From CALXCT01 sp964422185 (GTDB lineage Bacteria; Bacillota; Clostridia; Oscillospirales; Oscillospiraceae): 22,435 nucleotides of DNA. Numbering within the stretch: the first letter of the stretch is position 1; the number at the start of each line of letters is the position of its first letter. The position numbers and the translations under genes were made by a program. The notes beneath the pieces are model-generated. The model was given only the letters and a program-made list of their open reading frames with translations. It was not told the origin of the DNA and searched no databases. Of the stretch, positions 13,926 through 21,936 are shown one piece after another. The stretch covers positions 1-22,435 of the forward strand of contig CAYRAG010000030.1 in the NCBI GenBank assembly GCA_964422185.1. The letters run 5' to 3'.

Positions 13926-14996
13926 ATGAACAAAAAGGAAATCGCAGGGGTTCTGGGCTGCGTGGCCGCGCTGGCCGTCATCCTGGGCGCGGTCATCTCC
14001 TGCAGCACCGTCGAGTCCTCCACTGCCGCCGGCAGCGGCGCAGAGGCGGCGTCCGCCAGCCCGCGCCCCGCGGAGATTCTTCTCCCGGACACCCCGGCCC
14101 CCGCTTCCGGTACAGCGCGGCAGCCTGAGGATCCGTCCCAGGCGCCGGAAAGCGATACACTGCAGCCNNNNNNNNNNNNNNNNNNNNNNNNNNNNNNNNN
14201 NNNNNNNNNNNNNNNNNNNNNNNNNNNNNNNNNNNNNNNNNNNNNNNNNNNNNNNNNNNNNNNNNNNCCGTCAGCCTCGCCGTCCCCCGGGGAGAGCGGC
14301 ACGCCTGAGCCGGAGCCGTCCGACCCACCCCCGGCGCAGGATCCCCCGGAGGTCACGGACGAGTACAGCATCGTGACCGGCACCAGCGGCGAATTCACCC
14401 CCGGCGACATGGTGGACGACAGCTGGTTTGACGATGTGCTGTTTATCGGAGACTCCCGCACGGACGGCCTGCGCCTCTTCTCCCGAACCGGCGGCGCGGA
14501 CTACTTCGCGTCCACCGGTCTGACCGTGTTCAGCGCACTCACGAAAGAGGCCTCCGACAACCACTTTTCCTCCCAGACTCTGCCCTCGCTGCTGGAGAGC
14601 AAGACCTACGGAAAGATCTTCCTCTGTCTGGGCATCAACGAGTGCGGCAGCAGCCACCAGAAGATCATCGACGCCTACCAGAAGCTGGTCAACACGGTGG
14701 CGGAGAAGCAGCCGGACGCGGAGATCATCGTCCAGGCAATCCTGGCGTGCGGCCGCGGCAAGGCCGCGTCCAACTCCTGCTTCGGCCCGGAGAACCTCAA
14801 CAAACTCAACGCCAGCATCCGAACCATGGCGGAGAATTCCGGCGCCTACTACATCGACCCCAATACCCTGTTCGCCGACGAGGAGGGATATCTGCCCGAT
14901 TCCCTGTCCAACGACGGCTGCCACTTCCACGCGTCCAGCTACAGCGTCTGGATGGACTGGATCAAATGCCAGGTCTACCAGCTGATCGGCGCATAG
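13926..14996 (+). CDS. SGNH/GDSL-family hydrolase, probable lipoprotein (contains a gap)
   Basis: The N-terminus is a lipoprotein-like signal: hydrophobic 6-25, then V23-I24-S25-C26, a fair lipobox. A Pro/Ser/Glu-rich linker holds the 100-N gap. The C-terminal SGNH domain shows block I FIGDSRTDGL (serine codon 14454-14456), GINECG (block III Asn) and NDGCHF (block V Asp and His), so the catalytic set looks complete. Such enzymes remove acyl groups from polysaccharide, peptidoglycan or lipids; the substrate is unknown. The frame agrees on both sides of the gap, but true gap length is unknown, so the stated length of 356 aa is approximate. The ATG has only GGAG about 7 nt upstream. A stronger AAAAGGAGGA at 13871-13880 has no useful start near it. 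Confidence 0.82.
   Translation: MNKKEIAGVLGCVAALAVILGAVISCSTVESSTAAGSGAEAASASPRPAEILLPDTPAPASGTARQPEDPSQAPESDTLQXXXXXXXXXXXXXXXXXXXXXXXXXXXXXXXXXXPSASPSPGESGTPEPEPSDPPPAQDPPEVTDEYSIVTGTSGEFTPGDMVDDSWFDDVLFIGDSRTDGLRLFSRTGGADYFASTGLTVFSALTKEASDNHFSSQTLPSLLESKTYGKIFLCLGINECGSSHQKIIDAYQKLVNTVAEKQPDAEIIVQAILACGRGKAASNSCFGPENLNKLNASIRTMAENSGAYYIDPNTLFADEEGYLPDSLSNDGCHFHASSYSVWMDWIKCQVYQLIGA
14168..14267. other. 100-N scaffold gap in a Pro/Ser-rich linker
   Basis: Exactly 100 N. Unlike the first gap, the flanks share no obvious duplicate, so real sequence is probably missing here. The size is a placeholder. Confidence 0.9.
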
Positions 14997-15035
14997 CGCG
15001 CGTTCCGGCGGTTCAGAAGACCGCCCCCGTTGCCC

Positions 15036-15070
15036 AAAAACCCCGGAAGTCTGCCGCTTCCGGGGCTTTT
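15036..15070. terminator. Bidirectional terminator between the SGNH and fic genes
   Basis: A perfect 9-bp stem, CCCCGGAAG / CTTCCGGGG (15041-15049, 15057-15065), is followed by CTTTT on plus and preceded by AAAAA, which reads as TTTTT on minus. It can end both converging transcripts. Confidence 0.88.
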
Positions 15071-15125
15071 CGCTGTTCCGGCCGGGGATCCTCCAGCCGA
15101 TGTGTATTTTTGCCGATAGGAACGC

Positions 15126-16172
15126 TCAGGCTTTGAGATACCGCGTGGATCTTGAGGCTCCGATTTTCCGGATCGATCCGGTTCTCACCATCGCGCCCAG
15201 CACCGCCTCCACCGTCGTGGGGCTGACATCCGGAAGCATCCTGCAGATCTCCGCCTTGGAAAGGGGCGTCAGACTGCGGAGTACCACGGCCTCAACGCGG
15301 GCTTTTTTCGTGAGCCGCCTGCCGCCCACGACCGCAAACCGCTGATCCAGCTCCTGATAGCACAGATACAGGGTGGACAGGAAGTTCTGAATGAACGGGA
15401 AATAACTGTTCTCATTGGTGTCCCACCCGGCAGAGGACTGCCGGAGTGCTTCGTAATAGGAGACTTTATGGCGATTGATCTGTTCCTCAAACGATACATA
15501 TTTCCCGGCGTCGTAGCCGTTTCTGTACAGGAGCAGAAGCGACAGCAGGCGCGACATTCTGCCGTTGCCGTCCCGGAACGGGTGAATGCAGAGAAAATCC
15601 AGAATGACGCAGGGGATCAGCAGCAGCGGATGGATACCCGCATCGTCCCGCGCCGCGAGGTAGGCAAGCTCCAGCTGCTCCATGGCGGCCGGTGTATCCC
15701 TGGCGGAAACGGGGCGGAAGCGCACACGGCGGTTTCCGTCCGCGCCTGTCTCCAGAATCACATTGTCCTCCGTCTTATACCGGCCGCCGGATTCGTCACC
15801 GGCCGCGGACATCATCCTTTCATGCAGCCGCAGAATATCCCGCCGCGTGAAATCCATCCGGGCAAATCCGGACTGAATTTCATCCAGCGCGTCCCTGTAT
15901 CCGGCGATCTCCGCCTCATCCCGGTTTCGCGGTGCGCTGTTCTGAAAGACGATGGCGGCGAGGCGTTCCTCACTGACGACAATCCCCTCCATGGCGTTCG
16001 AGCTTCTGACGGACTGCATTCCTGCCGCCGGTTCCAGCGCCGCAAACCCCTGCGCATCGTCTTCTCTGCGGACAGCCGTCATGGTGTTCCGCGATGAAAT
16101 ACTGGCAACCAGAGTGACAAATTCTGCCGGAAGCAGGCCGTTTCCCAGGAAAGAATAGTCAAACCTCCTCAT
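15126..16172 (-). CDS. Fic-domain AMP-transferase with N-terminal inhibitory helix and C-terminal winged helix
   Basis: A 348-aa Fic protein; these transfer AMP (or other nucleotide moieties) from NTP to hydroxyl side chains. The catalytic loop HPFRDGNGRMSR is complete at 197-208, with His197. An inhibitory motif (S/T)xxxE(G/N) is present as S58-NAM-E62-G63, N-terminal to the Fic core, which marks a class II self-inhibited enzyme. The last ~65 residues (LTKKARVEAVVLRSLTPLSK, PTTVEAVLGAMVRTGSIRKI) form a winged-helix DNA-binding-like domain. The ATG at 16172 has GGAGGGAGAGGG just upstream and is preferred to 16202. Two matching inverted repeats lie directly upstream. DNA binding and autoregulation are inference; the target of modification is unknown. 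Confidence 0.9.
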   Translation of the reverse strand: MRRFDYSFLGNGLLPAEFVTLVASISSRNTMTAVRREDDAQGFAALEPAAGMQSVRSSNAMEGIVVSEERLAAIVFQNSAPRNRDEAEIAGYRDALDEIQSGFARMDFTRRDILRLHERMMSAAGDESGGRYKTEDNVILETGADGNRRVRFRPVSARDTPAAMEQLELAYLAARDDAGIHPLLLIPCVILDFLCIHPFRDGNGRMSRLLSLLLLYRNGYDAGKYVSFEEQINRHKVSYYEALRQSSAGWDTNENSYFPFIQNFLSTLYLCYQELDQRFAVVGGRRLTKKARVEAVVLRSLTPLSKAEICRMLPDVSPTTVEAVLGAMVRTGSIRKIGASRSTRYLKA

Positions 16173-16185
16173 CCCTCTCCCTCCG

Positions 16186-16221
16186 TTTCTGCACATTATC
16201 ATGGCATTTCATATGCAGAAA
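16186..16221. repeat. Inverted-repeat element A, proximal to fic
   Basis: Arms TTTCTGCA (16186-16193) and TGCAGAAA (16214-16221) are perfect 8-bp inverted copies separated by 20 nt. On the minus strand the interior ends CATGATAATG, with a -10-like GATAAT. It lies 14 nt upstream of the fic start codon and looks like an operator. Confidence 0.75.
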
Positions 16222-16224
16222 ATC

Positions 16225-16241
16225 AAGGGAGCAGCTCCCTT
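16225..16241. repeat. Central palindrome between the two inverted-repeat elements
   Basis: AAGGGAGC-A-GCTCCCTT is an 8-bp perfect palindrome with a single central base, followed on plus by a short T-run. It could be a third protein site or a small RNA hairpin. Confidence 0.65.
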
Positions 16242-16276
16242 TTCTGCACATTCTACATGGGGATTCAATGCAGAAA
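16241..16276. repeat. Inverted-repeat element B, distal to fic
   Basis: The same arms TTTCTGCA (16241-16248) and TGCAGAAA (16269-16276) with the same 20-nt spacing as element A, offset by 55 bp. The left arms are both followed by CATT. On the minus strand the interior ends CATGTAGAATG, with a -10-like TAGAAT. The rest of the interior differs, so arms and spacing appear to be what is conserved. Confidence 0.75.
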
Positions 16277-16880
16277 CGCGTGCGGCATAGGCAAGAAATA
16301 CGGTCGACCGGGCCGTGTCCCGGACAGGGAGCCCTGTGAATCTGCGCATTTCTTCCGGTCTGTCTGAACAAGCTGCAACCGGGGCTGAACCGGCATGAAT
16401 CCCGCGGTACCGGGTTTTCTCCGCCATCCTGCCCGAAGAGCCGGACGATTTAGCGGTTTCCCGCCGCTTTTCTCCGTGCGAGGATTGCCAGCAGCGTTCT
16501 GACACGGACTTCCAGCAACCTCTCCAGTGCCTGCAAATGCTCTTCCGGGAAATTAGCTTTTGCATTTTTTCGCGGGAATGACTGATTTCCCCGATTGGGG
16601 TGAGGGACAAACCCCCGGTTCTTGCGCGATTCGGCAGGGACGCCGGAGGGCCGGCCGGGGGAGGCATCGGAGAAACAGGCATGGCATACCTGTTGCGTGG
16701 AAGACAACAGGTTGCCCGCCTCAGGTTGTCCCGGCCGCTACTGTCCCTGTATGGGCATCGTTTCCGATGCGCATCCCCTCAACCGCCTGCGGATCTCTGT
16801 GTACAGCGGGCTCATTTCTGTCCGCCGCATAAGGGCAAGACCCTGAATTCGCCAGAGACAATAAAAGAAAAAAGCATAGG
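16277..16880. other. Non-coding or decayed region upstream of fic
   Basis: About 600 nt with no convincing gene. Small structures include ACAGGG-AG-CCCTGT at 16324-16337 and a hairpin ACCTGTTG / CAACAGGT at 16688-16712. A minus-strand reading that stops at 16450 contains FPEEHLQALERLLEVRVRTL, which looks like a real helical protein segment but has no credible start. It may be a gene remnant. GC content and codon-like structure are lower here than in neighbours. Confidence 0.45.
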
Positions 16881-16915
16881 AAAAGCCCGGGAATACGGCG
16901 TATTTCCGGGCTTTT
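16881..16915. terminator. Terminator of the rplM-rpsI operon
   Basis: A 16-bp stem: AAAAGCCCGG pairs with CCGGGCTTTT and GAATAC with GTATTT (one G-T), around a GGC loop. A-tracts and T-tracts on both sides make it bidirectional. It lies about 30 nt after the rpsI stop. Confidence 0.9.
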
Positions 16916-16945
16916 GCGCTGTCCTGATTGAATTTTCCCGCTTGG

Positions 16946-17350
16946 TTAACGCTTGCTGAACTGGGGCGCGCGGCGGGCGGCCTTGAGGCCATACTTCTTG
17001 CGCTCTTTCATACGGGGGTCGCGGGTCAGATAGCCGGCGGCCTTCAGAGCGGGACGGTACTCCTCATTGGCAAGCAGCAGGGCGCGGGCCAGTCCGTGGC
17101 GGATGGCGCCGGCCTGGCCGGTCACGCCGCCGCCCTGGACGGTGGCGACGACATCCATCTTGCCCACATTGTCCGTGGTGATCAGGGGCTGGCGCACGAT
17201 CAGCTTCAGGGTCTCCAGACCGAAGTAGTCGTCGATGTCGCGGCCGTTGATGGTGATGGAGCCGCTCCCGTTGGGGAAAAGATGCACGCGGGCCACGGAG
17301 GACTTCCGGCGGCCGGTTCCATAGAAATAAGGCTTCTTGCTCTTATACAT
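16946..17350 (-). CDS. rpsI: 30S ribosomal protein S9
   Basis: S9 (uS9) of the small subunit head; its C-terminal tail reaches the P-site tRNA. The 134-aa protein has the typical FYGTGRRKSSVARVHLFPNG start, a TVQGGGVTGQAGAIRHGLAR core and the invariant C-terminal SKR. The ATG has an AGGAGGT-type site upstream. It follows rplM by 17 nt, the standard arrangement. Confidence 0.99.
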   Translation of the reverse strand: MYKSKKPYFYGTGRRKSSVARVHLFPNGSGSITINGRDIDDYFGLETLKLIVRQPLITTDNVGKMDVVATVQGGGVTGQAGAIRHGLARALLLANEEYRPALKAAGYLTRDPRMKERKKYGLKAARRAPQFSKR

Positions 17351-17367
17351 CCTGCGTTACCTCCTGA

Positions 17368-17799
17368 TCAGTTCACAGCCCAGGGTTCCGGCTTCTGGGC
17401 GGCATGGTCGTGCGTCTCGCCGCGGTAGATCCGCAGACGGGTCAGGGCTTTGCCAGTGATGCTGTTCTTGGGCAGCATCCGCTTCACGGCCAGCTGCATC
17501 GCCATCTCGGGATTGTCCTGCATCAGCAGACGGTACTTGACCTCTTTCATGTTGCCGATCCAGCCGGTATGATGGCGGTACATTTTCTGCTCCAGCTTCT
17601 TGCCGGTCAGAACCGCTTTCTCCGCGTTGATCACGATGACATAGTCACCGCAGTCGACATTGGGTGTGAATTCGGGCTTATGCTTACCGCGCAGCAGCGT
17701 AGCGGCGGCGACAGCGGTCTTGCCCAGGGGTTTCCCGGCGGCGTCAATGACATACCACTTGCGCTCGATGCTCCCCGGGTTGGCCATATAAGTGGACAT
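17368..17799 (-). CDS. rplM: 50S ribosomal protein L13
   Basis: L13 (uL13), an early-assembly large-subunit protein. It is 143 aa with KWYVIDAAGKPLGKTAVAAA, GDYVIVINAEKAVLTGKKLE, YRHHTGWIGNMKEV and KRMLPKNSITGKALTRLRIY. I chose the ATG at 17799, which has GGAGGT 7 nt upstream. The longer reading back to 17934 would run through the leader hairpin and -10 box. It is the first gene of the rplM-rpsI operon. Confidence 0.99.
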   Translation of the reverse strand: MSTYMANPGSIERKWYVIDAAGKPLGKTAVAAATLLRGKHKPEFTPNVDCGDYVIVINAEKAVLTGKKLEQKMYRHHTGWIGNMKEVKYRLLMQDNPEMAMQLAVKRMLPKNSITGKALTRLRIYRGETHDHAAQKPEPWAVN

Positions 17800-17844
17800 A
17801 GGTGCGACCTCCATTTGTTTTCTTATCTGAAAAATGCGGTATAC

Positions 17845-17883
17845 ACAACAGGAGCTTCGCTCTGTACAAGCGAAGCGTTTTGT
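17845..17883 (-). promoter_or_regulatory. Candidate L13 leader hairpin in the rplM 5' UTR
   Basis: On the minus strand, right after the expected start of transcription, GCTTCGCT and AGCGAAGC form a perfect 8-bp stem (17869-17876 with 17854-17861) with a 7-nt loop. ACAA/TTGT extends it after an internal bulge. Firmicutes rplM leaders carry a hairpin for autoregulation by L13, so this is the likely equivalent. I matched position and form, not a covariance model. Confidence 0.55.
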
Positions 17884-17912
17884 ATTATAGTACCCGTGAA
17901 ACACAGTGTCAA
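17884..17912 (-). promoter_or_regulatory. Consensus sigma-A promoter of rplM-rpsI
   Basis: Minus strand TTGACA (17907-17912), 17 nt and TATAAT (17884-17889): both hexamers are perfect. Transcription should begin near 17877. Confidence 0.95.
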
Positions 17913-18023
17913 CCACTTTTTTCCCGTTTTTCAATTTACTTTTTAAATACTCTCATATTCTCCGGATATCTCGTTTATTCTCCTGAATACTCACTTTCCA
18001 TCTTCAATTTTTCGGAGGTCATG

Positions 18024-18794
18024 ATGCAGAAAATTCTCTCTCAGGTTCGCCGGTGCATCGAGGACTACGACATGATCCAGGCGGGAGACCGGATCGCGGT
18101 GGGCGTGTCCGGCGGGAAGGATTCGCTGATGCTGCTCACCGCGCTGGCCAGGCTGCGGGAGTTTTATCCCGTGCCGTTCACCGTGGAGGCCTACACCCTG
18201 GACATGGGCCACGCGGAGGGGCGGGAGGGGATGGATTTCACCCCCGTGGCCGCCTACTGCCGGGATCTGGATGTGCCGTATACCCTGCTGCACAGCGAGA
18301 TCCACCATGTGATCTTCGATCTGCGCCGGGAGAAGAACCCGTGCTCCCTGTGCGCGAAGATGCGCCGCGGTGCGCTGCACAGCGCCATGCAGGAGCACGG
18401 TATCCGGAAAATCGCCCTGGGCCACCACTTTGACGACGCGGTGGAGACTTTCTTCCTGTCCCTGCTGTACGAGGGAAGACTGAGCTGTTTCCAGCCCGTG
18501 ACCTATCTGGATCGAACCGGGATCACCCAGATCCGGCCTCTGCTGTACTGCAGCGAGGTCACCATCCGGAACACCGCCGGCCGCCTCGGGCTCCCTGTCC
18601 TCTTCAACCCGTGCCCGGCGGACGGCCAGACCCGGCGCCAGGAGATCAAGCAGCTGGTCTACGAGCTCAACGGCCGCTACCCCGGCATGAAAGAGCGGGT
18701 ATTCGGCGCCATGCAGCGCCTCCCGCTGCCCGAGTGGGGCCCGTTGCATCCCGGACGCCGGACGGCCCGGCCCGGGGAGGACGACGGGGCCTGA
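18024..18794 (+). CDS. TtcA-family tRNA 2-thiocytidine synthetase-like ATPase
   Basis: A 256-aa PP-loop ATPase of the TtcA/TtuA group, which activates a tRNA base for thiolation. The PP-loop SGGKDS lies at 29-34. Cys107 and Cys110 (PCSLC) with Cys197 (NPCPADGQTRR) match the three ligands of the TtcA [4Fe-4S] cluster. GHHFDDAVETFF (133-144) is also typical. TtcA itself makes s2C32 in tRNA; other members act on other positions, so the exact base is uncertain. Two ATGs occur in tandem. The second (18024) has better spacing from GGAGGT (18014-18019). It is divergent from rplM and 76 nt upstream of the WYL gene. Confidence 0.85.
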   Translation: MQKILSQVRRCIEDYDMIQAGDRIAVGVSGGKDSLMLLTALARLREFYPVPFTVEAYTLDMGHAEGREGMDFTPVAAYCRDLDVPYTLLHSEIHHVIFDLRREKNPCSLCAKMRRGALHSAMQEHGIRKIALGHHFDDAVETFFLSLLYEGRLSCFQPVTYLDRTGITQIRPLLYCSEVTIRNTAGRLGLPVLFNPCPADGQTRRQEIKQLVYELNGRYPGMKERVFGAMQRLPLPEWGPLHPGRRTARPGEDDGA

Positions 18795-18870
18795 GCGATC
18801 CCGGGGCGCACAGGCGCCGTTTCCCGCGATTTCAAACATGCCCCAGGGGCAAATAAGGAGGGATTCCCCC

Positions 18871-19884
18871 ATGGCACGCGCCAGCAATCAGAAGCAGAAG
18901 ATCCTGATCCTGCGCCAGTATCTGGAGCGCTACACGGACGAGGATCACCCGGCCGGCATCGCCCAGCTGATTGAGGAGCTGGAGCGGCAGGCCGTCTCCG
19001 CCGAGCGCAAGAGCATCTACAGCGACCTGGATGCCCTGGAGCAGTTCGGCCTGGATATCCAGAGCCGCAAGGGCAGAAGCCCCGGGTGGTTTATCGGCCA
19101 GCGGGACTTCCAGCTGGCGGAGCTGAAACTGCTGGTGGACGCGGTGCAGTCCTCCCGCTTTCTCACCAAGCGGAAGAGCGACAGCCTGATCCACAAGCTG
19201 GAGGGCCTGACCAGTGTCTATCAGGCGCAGCAGCTCCAGCGCCAGGTCTATGTGGATCGCCGTGTGAAAAACATGAACGAGAGCATCTACTACACGGTGG
19301 ACAAGCTCCACAGCGCCATCGCCAACGGAAAGCGCGTGTCTTTCCGCTACTTCGACTACAATGTGAACAAGGAGAAGGTATACCGGCAAAACGGCGCACG
19401 GTATGTCGTGTCGCCCTGGGGTCTGGTGTGGAACAATGAGAACTACTACCTCATCGCCTTTGACAGCGTCCACCGGGATATGCGCCACTACCGGGTGGAT
19501 AAGATGGACGATCTCACCATCACCCGCTCGCCCCGGGAGAAGGACGATGACGGCGAGTTCGACATCGCCGCTTATGCGGAGAAGCACTTCAGCATGTTCA
19601 CCGGCACGGAGGCGACCGTCCGGCTGCGCTGCGAGAGCCGGATGGTGAGTGTGGTTCTGGATCGTTTCGGCATGGACACCATTCTGGTTCCGGACGGGCC
19701 GGACTACTTCACCGTCACGCTGAGCGTGGTCGTCAGCCCCCAGTTCTACGGCTGGCTGTTCGGTCTGGGCAACGCGGTCACGCTGGAGGCGCCGGACTGG
19801 GCGGTCTCGGAGTACCGCGCCCGGCTGCTGTCCGCCGCGGGACAGTACCCCGCTCCGGACGGGGAGACGCCGGATCCGGAATAG
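18871..19884 (+). CDS. WYL-domain transcriptional regulator
   Basis: A 337-aa regulator with an N-terminal winged helix (about 1-80: QKILILRQYLERYTDEDHPA, AERKSIYSDLDALEQFGLDI), a central WYL domain (about 140-215: RVSFRYFDYNVNKEKVY, YVVSPWGLVWNNENYYLIAF, MRHYRVDKMDDL) and a C-terminal WCX domain (about 240-325). WYL domains sense nucleic-acid or nucleotide ligands in several regulators, including DNA-damage and phage-defence controllers. The target here is unknown. The ATG at 18871 has AAGGAGGG 9 nt upstream, so the earlier ATG at 18838 is unlikely. Confidence 0.9.
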   Translation: MARASNQKQKILILRQYLERYTDEDHPAGIAQLIEELERQAVSAERKSIYSDLDALEQFGLDIQSRKGRSPGWFIGQRDFQLAELKLLVDAVQSSRFLTKRKSDSLIHKLEGLTSVYQAQQLQRQVYVDRRVKNMNESIYYTVDKLHSAIANGKRVSFRYFDYNVNKEKVYRQNGARYVVSPWGLVWNNENYYLIAFDSVHRDMRHYRVDKMDDLTITRSPREKDDDGEFDIAAYAEKHFSMFTGTEATVRLRCESRMVSVVLDRFGMDTILVPDGPDYFTVTLSVVVSPQFYGWLFGLGNAVTLEAPDWAVSEYRARLLSAAGQYPAPDGETPDPE

Positions 19885-19909
19885 ATCTCACAGCGGTGTA
19901 TCATGCAAA

Positions 19910-19938
19910 CCCCCGGCCGGAGGAACTCCGGCCGGGGG
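19910..19938. terminator. Terminator between the WYL gene and the YolD-like gene
   Basis: A 13-bp perfect GC stem, CCCCCGGCCGGAG / CTCCGGCCGGGGG, with GAA loop. The following tracts are modest (TCTTCTGTC on plus, TTTGC on minus). It lies between two converging genes. Confidence 0.8.
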
Positions 19939-19960
19939 TCTTCTGTCATCCGCGCTGCGT

Positions 19961-20410
19961 TTAGTCGCCGCCCGGGCCGCGGTCTGTCTCCCCGGGGGGC
20001 GTCTCCATCGCTTCAATGGAGTAGAGATCGTCCAGGGGGATGACCTCTCCGCCGGACAGAATAAGCACACGGTCTGCCGTATCCACCCGCTTCACCGTGT
20101 CCGTGGCGGTGAGGTACTCCCCGCCCGGCTTCCGGCTGTCCGGCCGGAACCAGGTCACGCGAACCGTGCGGGCCGGATCCGCGGCCGCCGCCAGCCTCCT
20201 GAGCTCCGCGTCCAGGCTCTCCTGGGCGTCCCCGCTCAATTCCGCCCGGGGCGAAGTGAGCCGGGCCGTCTCCCGGATAACCTCCGCGTGCCCGGTGAGG
20301 GCGGCAAACGGGCTGAACTGGGCGGCGCGATCCGCTCGGGGCATGTGCGGCCGGCTGGATGACACATGGTGGGGCAGGTTGATGATGTCGTCGTACCTGT
20401 GATCCTCCAT
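19961..20410 (-). CDS. YolD-like family protein
   Basis: A 149-aa protein whose N-terminus (MEDHRYDDIINLPHHVSSSR, then RADRAAQFSPFAALTGH) is that of YolD-like proteins, which in Firmicutes are encoded next to Y-family polymerases of the UvrX/YqjW type. The C-terminal half (VRVTWFRPDSRKPGGEYLTA, VLILSGGEVIPLDDLYSIEA) forms a small beta-rich domain. The family's function is not settled; an accessory role for the polymerase is inferred from linkage. I chose the ATG at 20410, 8 nt after GGAGGTGA. The GTG at 20422 overlaps the polymerase stop but leaves no room for an RBS. The RBS itself lies in the polymerase 3' end. Confidence 0.85.
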   Translation of the reverse strand: MEDHRYDDIINLPHHVSSSRPHMPRADRAAQFSPFAALTGHAEVIRETARLTSPRAELSGDAQESLDAELRRLAAAADPARTVRVTWFRPDSRKPGGEYLTATDTVKRVDTADRVLILSGGEVIPLDDLYSIEAMETPPGETDRGPGGD

Positions 20411-20418
20411 CCCCGCCG

Positions 20419-21936
20419 TCACCTCCAGGCCGTGTGGCCGCCAATCTGGCCGTTGCGCTCTTTTGTTGTCGCGCCCTCCTGCAGATCCGTCCCTTTCAGC
20501 ACGGCGTTGTTCCCGTACTTCTTCCGGATGTCCAGCACCGTCTGCTGGATCTTCCGCTCCCGGCTCAGAGCCTCCTCCTCCCGCTCGCGCTCTTTCTGCG
20601 CCTGCTCCGGATCCGTGAAGAGATCCAGCTGCTCCCAGTCCGGTACGGCGGGCGCGGACGCCTCGCTGAGGACATGGTTCGCGGTGAGGTTCAGCCGCCG
20701 CACCGGCAGACGCCGGTCTACGATCCGCTCAAACAGATCCAGGGCCGCACGAACCAGAAGCCTGGCGGAGGAGGTATGCCGCTCCAGGCCCGCGCTGCCG
20801 CGGGCGCTTTTGGGCACCGGCCTGCCGTACGGATCCGCGGCGATCTCCCCGGAATAGGATCCCCTGAGCTCCGGATCCGCCAGGCTGGAGACATCGTAGC
20901 CGACGGTCAGCACAATCTGATCCGTCACCAGCCTCTTCTCCACCAGATTCAGCGCGAGCAGATCCGCCATCTCCCGGACGATCAGCTCCGCCTTCTCAAA
21001 CGGATACGGGGTGCGCAGCACCTGGCCGGAGCTGATGCTGTTCTCCTCCGGGGTGTACGCCTTCACATCCGCCATCGTGCAGGGCTCCCAGCCCCAGGCG
21101 TGGTCGATGAGCAGCTCCGCGTTCACCCCGAACATCCGGTAGAGCCTGTCCTCCCCGGCCTGCGAGAGGGAGTACCGGGCGATATCCCCCATGGTGTACA
21201 GCCCCGCGGCCTCGAGTCTGCGTGCGTAGCCCCGGCCCACGCGCCAGAAATCCGTCAGCGGCCGGTGGGCCCACAGCGTCCTGCGGTAGCTCATCTCATC
21301 CAGCTCCGCGATCCGCACGCCGTTTTCGTCCGGCGGGATGTGCTTGGCCCCGATATCCATCGCCACCTTGCACAGGTACATGTTCGTGCCGATGCCGGCG
21401 GTGGCGGTGATGCCCGTGGTGCGCAGCACATCCAGGATCATCCGCATGGCCAGCTCCCTCGGGCTGACGCGGTACATCTGCAGATACGCCGTGACATCCA
21501 TGATGACCTCGTCGATGGAGTACACATGGATATCCTCCGGCGCGATGTATTTGAGGTACACGCCGTAGACGCGGGAGCTGTACTCCAGGTAGAGCCCCAT
21601 CCGGGGCGGCGCGATGAGGTAGTCCGCCGCCAGCTCCGGCCGTGCGCTCAGCTCCGGAGCGCTGACGGACGCGCCCGTGAGTACGCGACCCGGCGCGATG
21701 CCGCGGCGGCGTGCGTTCTCCTCCCGGACTTTCTCCACCACCTCAAACAGCCGCGGCCTGCCGGGGATGCCGTACGCTTTCAGGCTGGGCGAGACCGCCA
21801 GGCAGATGGTCTTCTCCGTCCGATCCGGATCCGCCACCACCAGGTTTGTGGTCATCGGATCCAGGCCGCGCTCCACACACTCCACCGAGGCGTAGAATGA
21901 CTTGAGGTCGATGGCGATATAGCTGCGCTCTTCCGT
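20419..21936 (-). CDS. Y-family DNA polymerase (UmuC/UvrX-like), apparent ACG start
   Basis: A translesion DNA polymerase, 505 aa if begun at ACG 21934-21936. The first catalytic Asp lies in YIAIDLKSFYASVE (Asp10) and the second acidic pair in YSIDEVIMDV (Asp142-Glu143). GITATAGIGTNMYLCKVAMD is the conserved palm segment. A clamp-binding QLDLF is encoded at 20617-20631, and the C-terminus ends KERNGQIGGHTAWR, usual for this Firmicutes subgroup. No ATG, GTG or TTG lies between the in-frame stop (21943-21945) and the DLKSFY motif. The ACG has GGAGGTGA 6 nt upstream and aligns with the family's usual Met. The GTG at 21883-21885 would delete the catalytic Asp. It is followed by the YolD-like gene. 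Confidence 0.9.
   Translation of the reverse strand, partial: TEERSYIAIDLKSFYASVECVERGLDPMTTNLVVADPDRTEKTICLAVSPSLKAYGIPGRPRLFEVVEKVREENARRRGIAPGRVLTGASVSAPELSARPELAADYLIAPPRMGLYLEYSSRVYGVYLKYIAPEDIHVYSIDEVIMDVTAYLQMYRVSPRELAMRMILDVLRTTGITATAGIGTNMYLCKVAMDIGAKHIPPDENGVRIAELDEMSYRRTLWAHRPLTDFWRVGRGYARRLEAAGLYTMGDIARYSLSQAGEDRLYRMFGVNAELLIDHAWGWEPCTMADVKAYTPEENSISSGQVLRTPYPFEKAELIVREMADLLALNLVEKRLVTDQIVLTVGYDVSSLADPELRGSYSGEIAADPYGRPVPKSARGSAGLERHTSSARLLVRAALDLFERIVDRRLPVRRLNLTANHVLSEASAPAVPDWEQLDLFTDPEQAQKEREREEEALSRERKIQQTVLDIRKKYGNNAVLKGTDLQEGATTKERNGQIGGHTAWR

Noticed and set aside
15126..16172. A Fic-antitoxin toxin module
   Set aside because: The inhibitory motif is within the same protein and no separate antitoxin gene is next to it.
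16209..16682. A 157-codon minus-strand gene upstream of fic
   Set aside because: It runs across the inverted-repeat elements, has no good RBS, and its composition does not resemble a protein family.
21883..21885. GTG as the polymerase start codon
   Set aside because: It would remove the DLKSFY motif with the first catalytic Asp, which is clearly encoded in frame just upstream.
20434..21900. A plus-strand frame covering the polymerase gene
   Set aside because: It mirrors the Y-family polymerase in antisense and has low-complexity composition.
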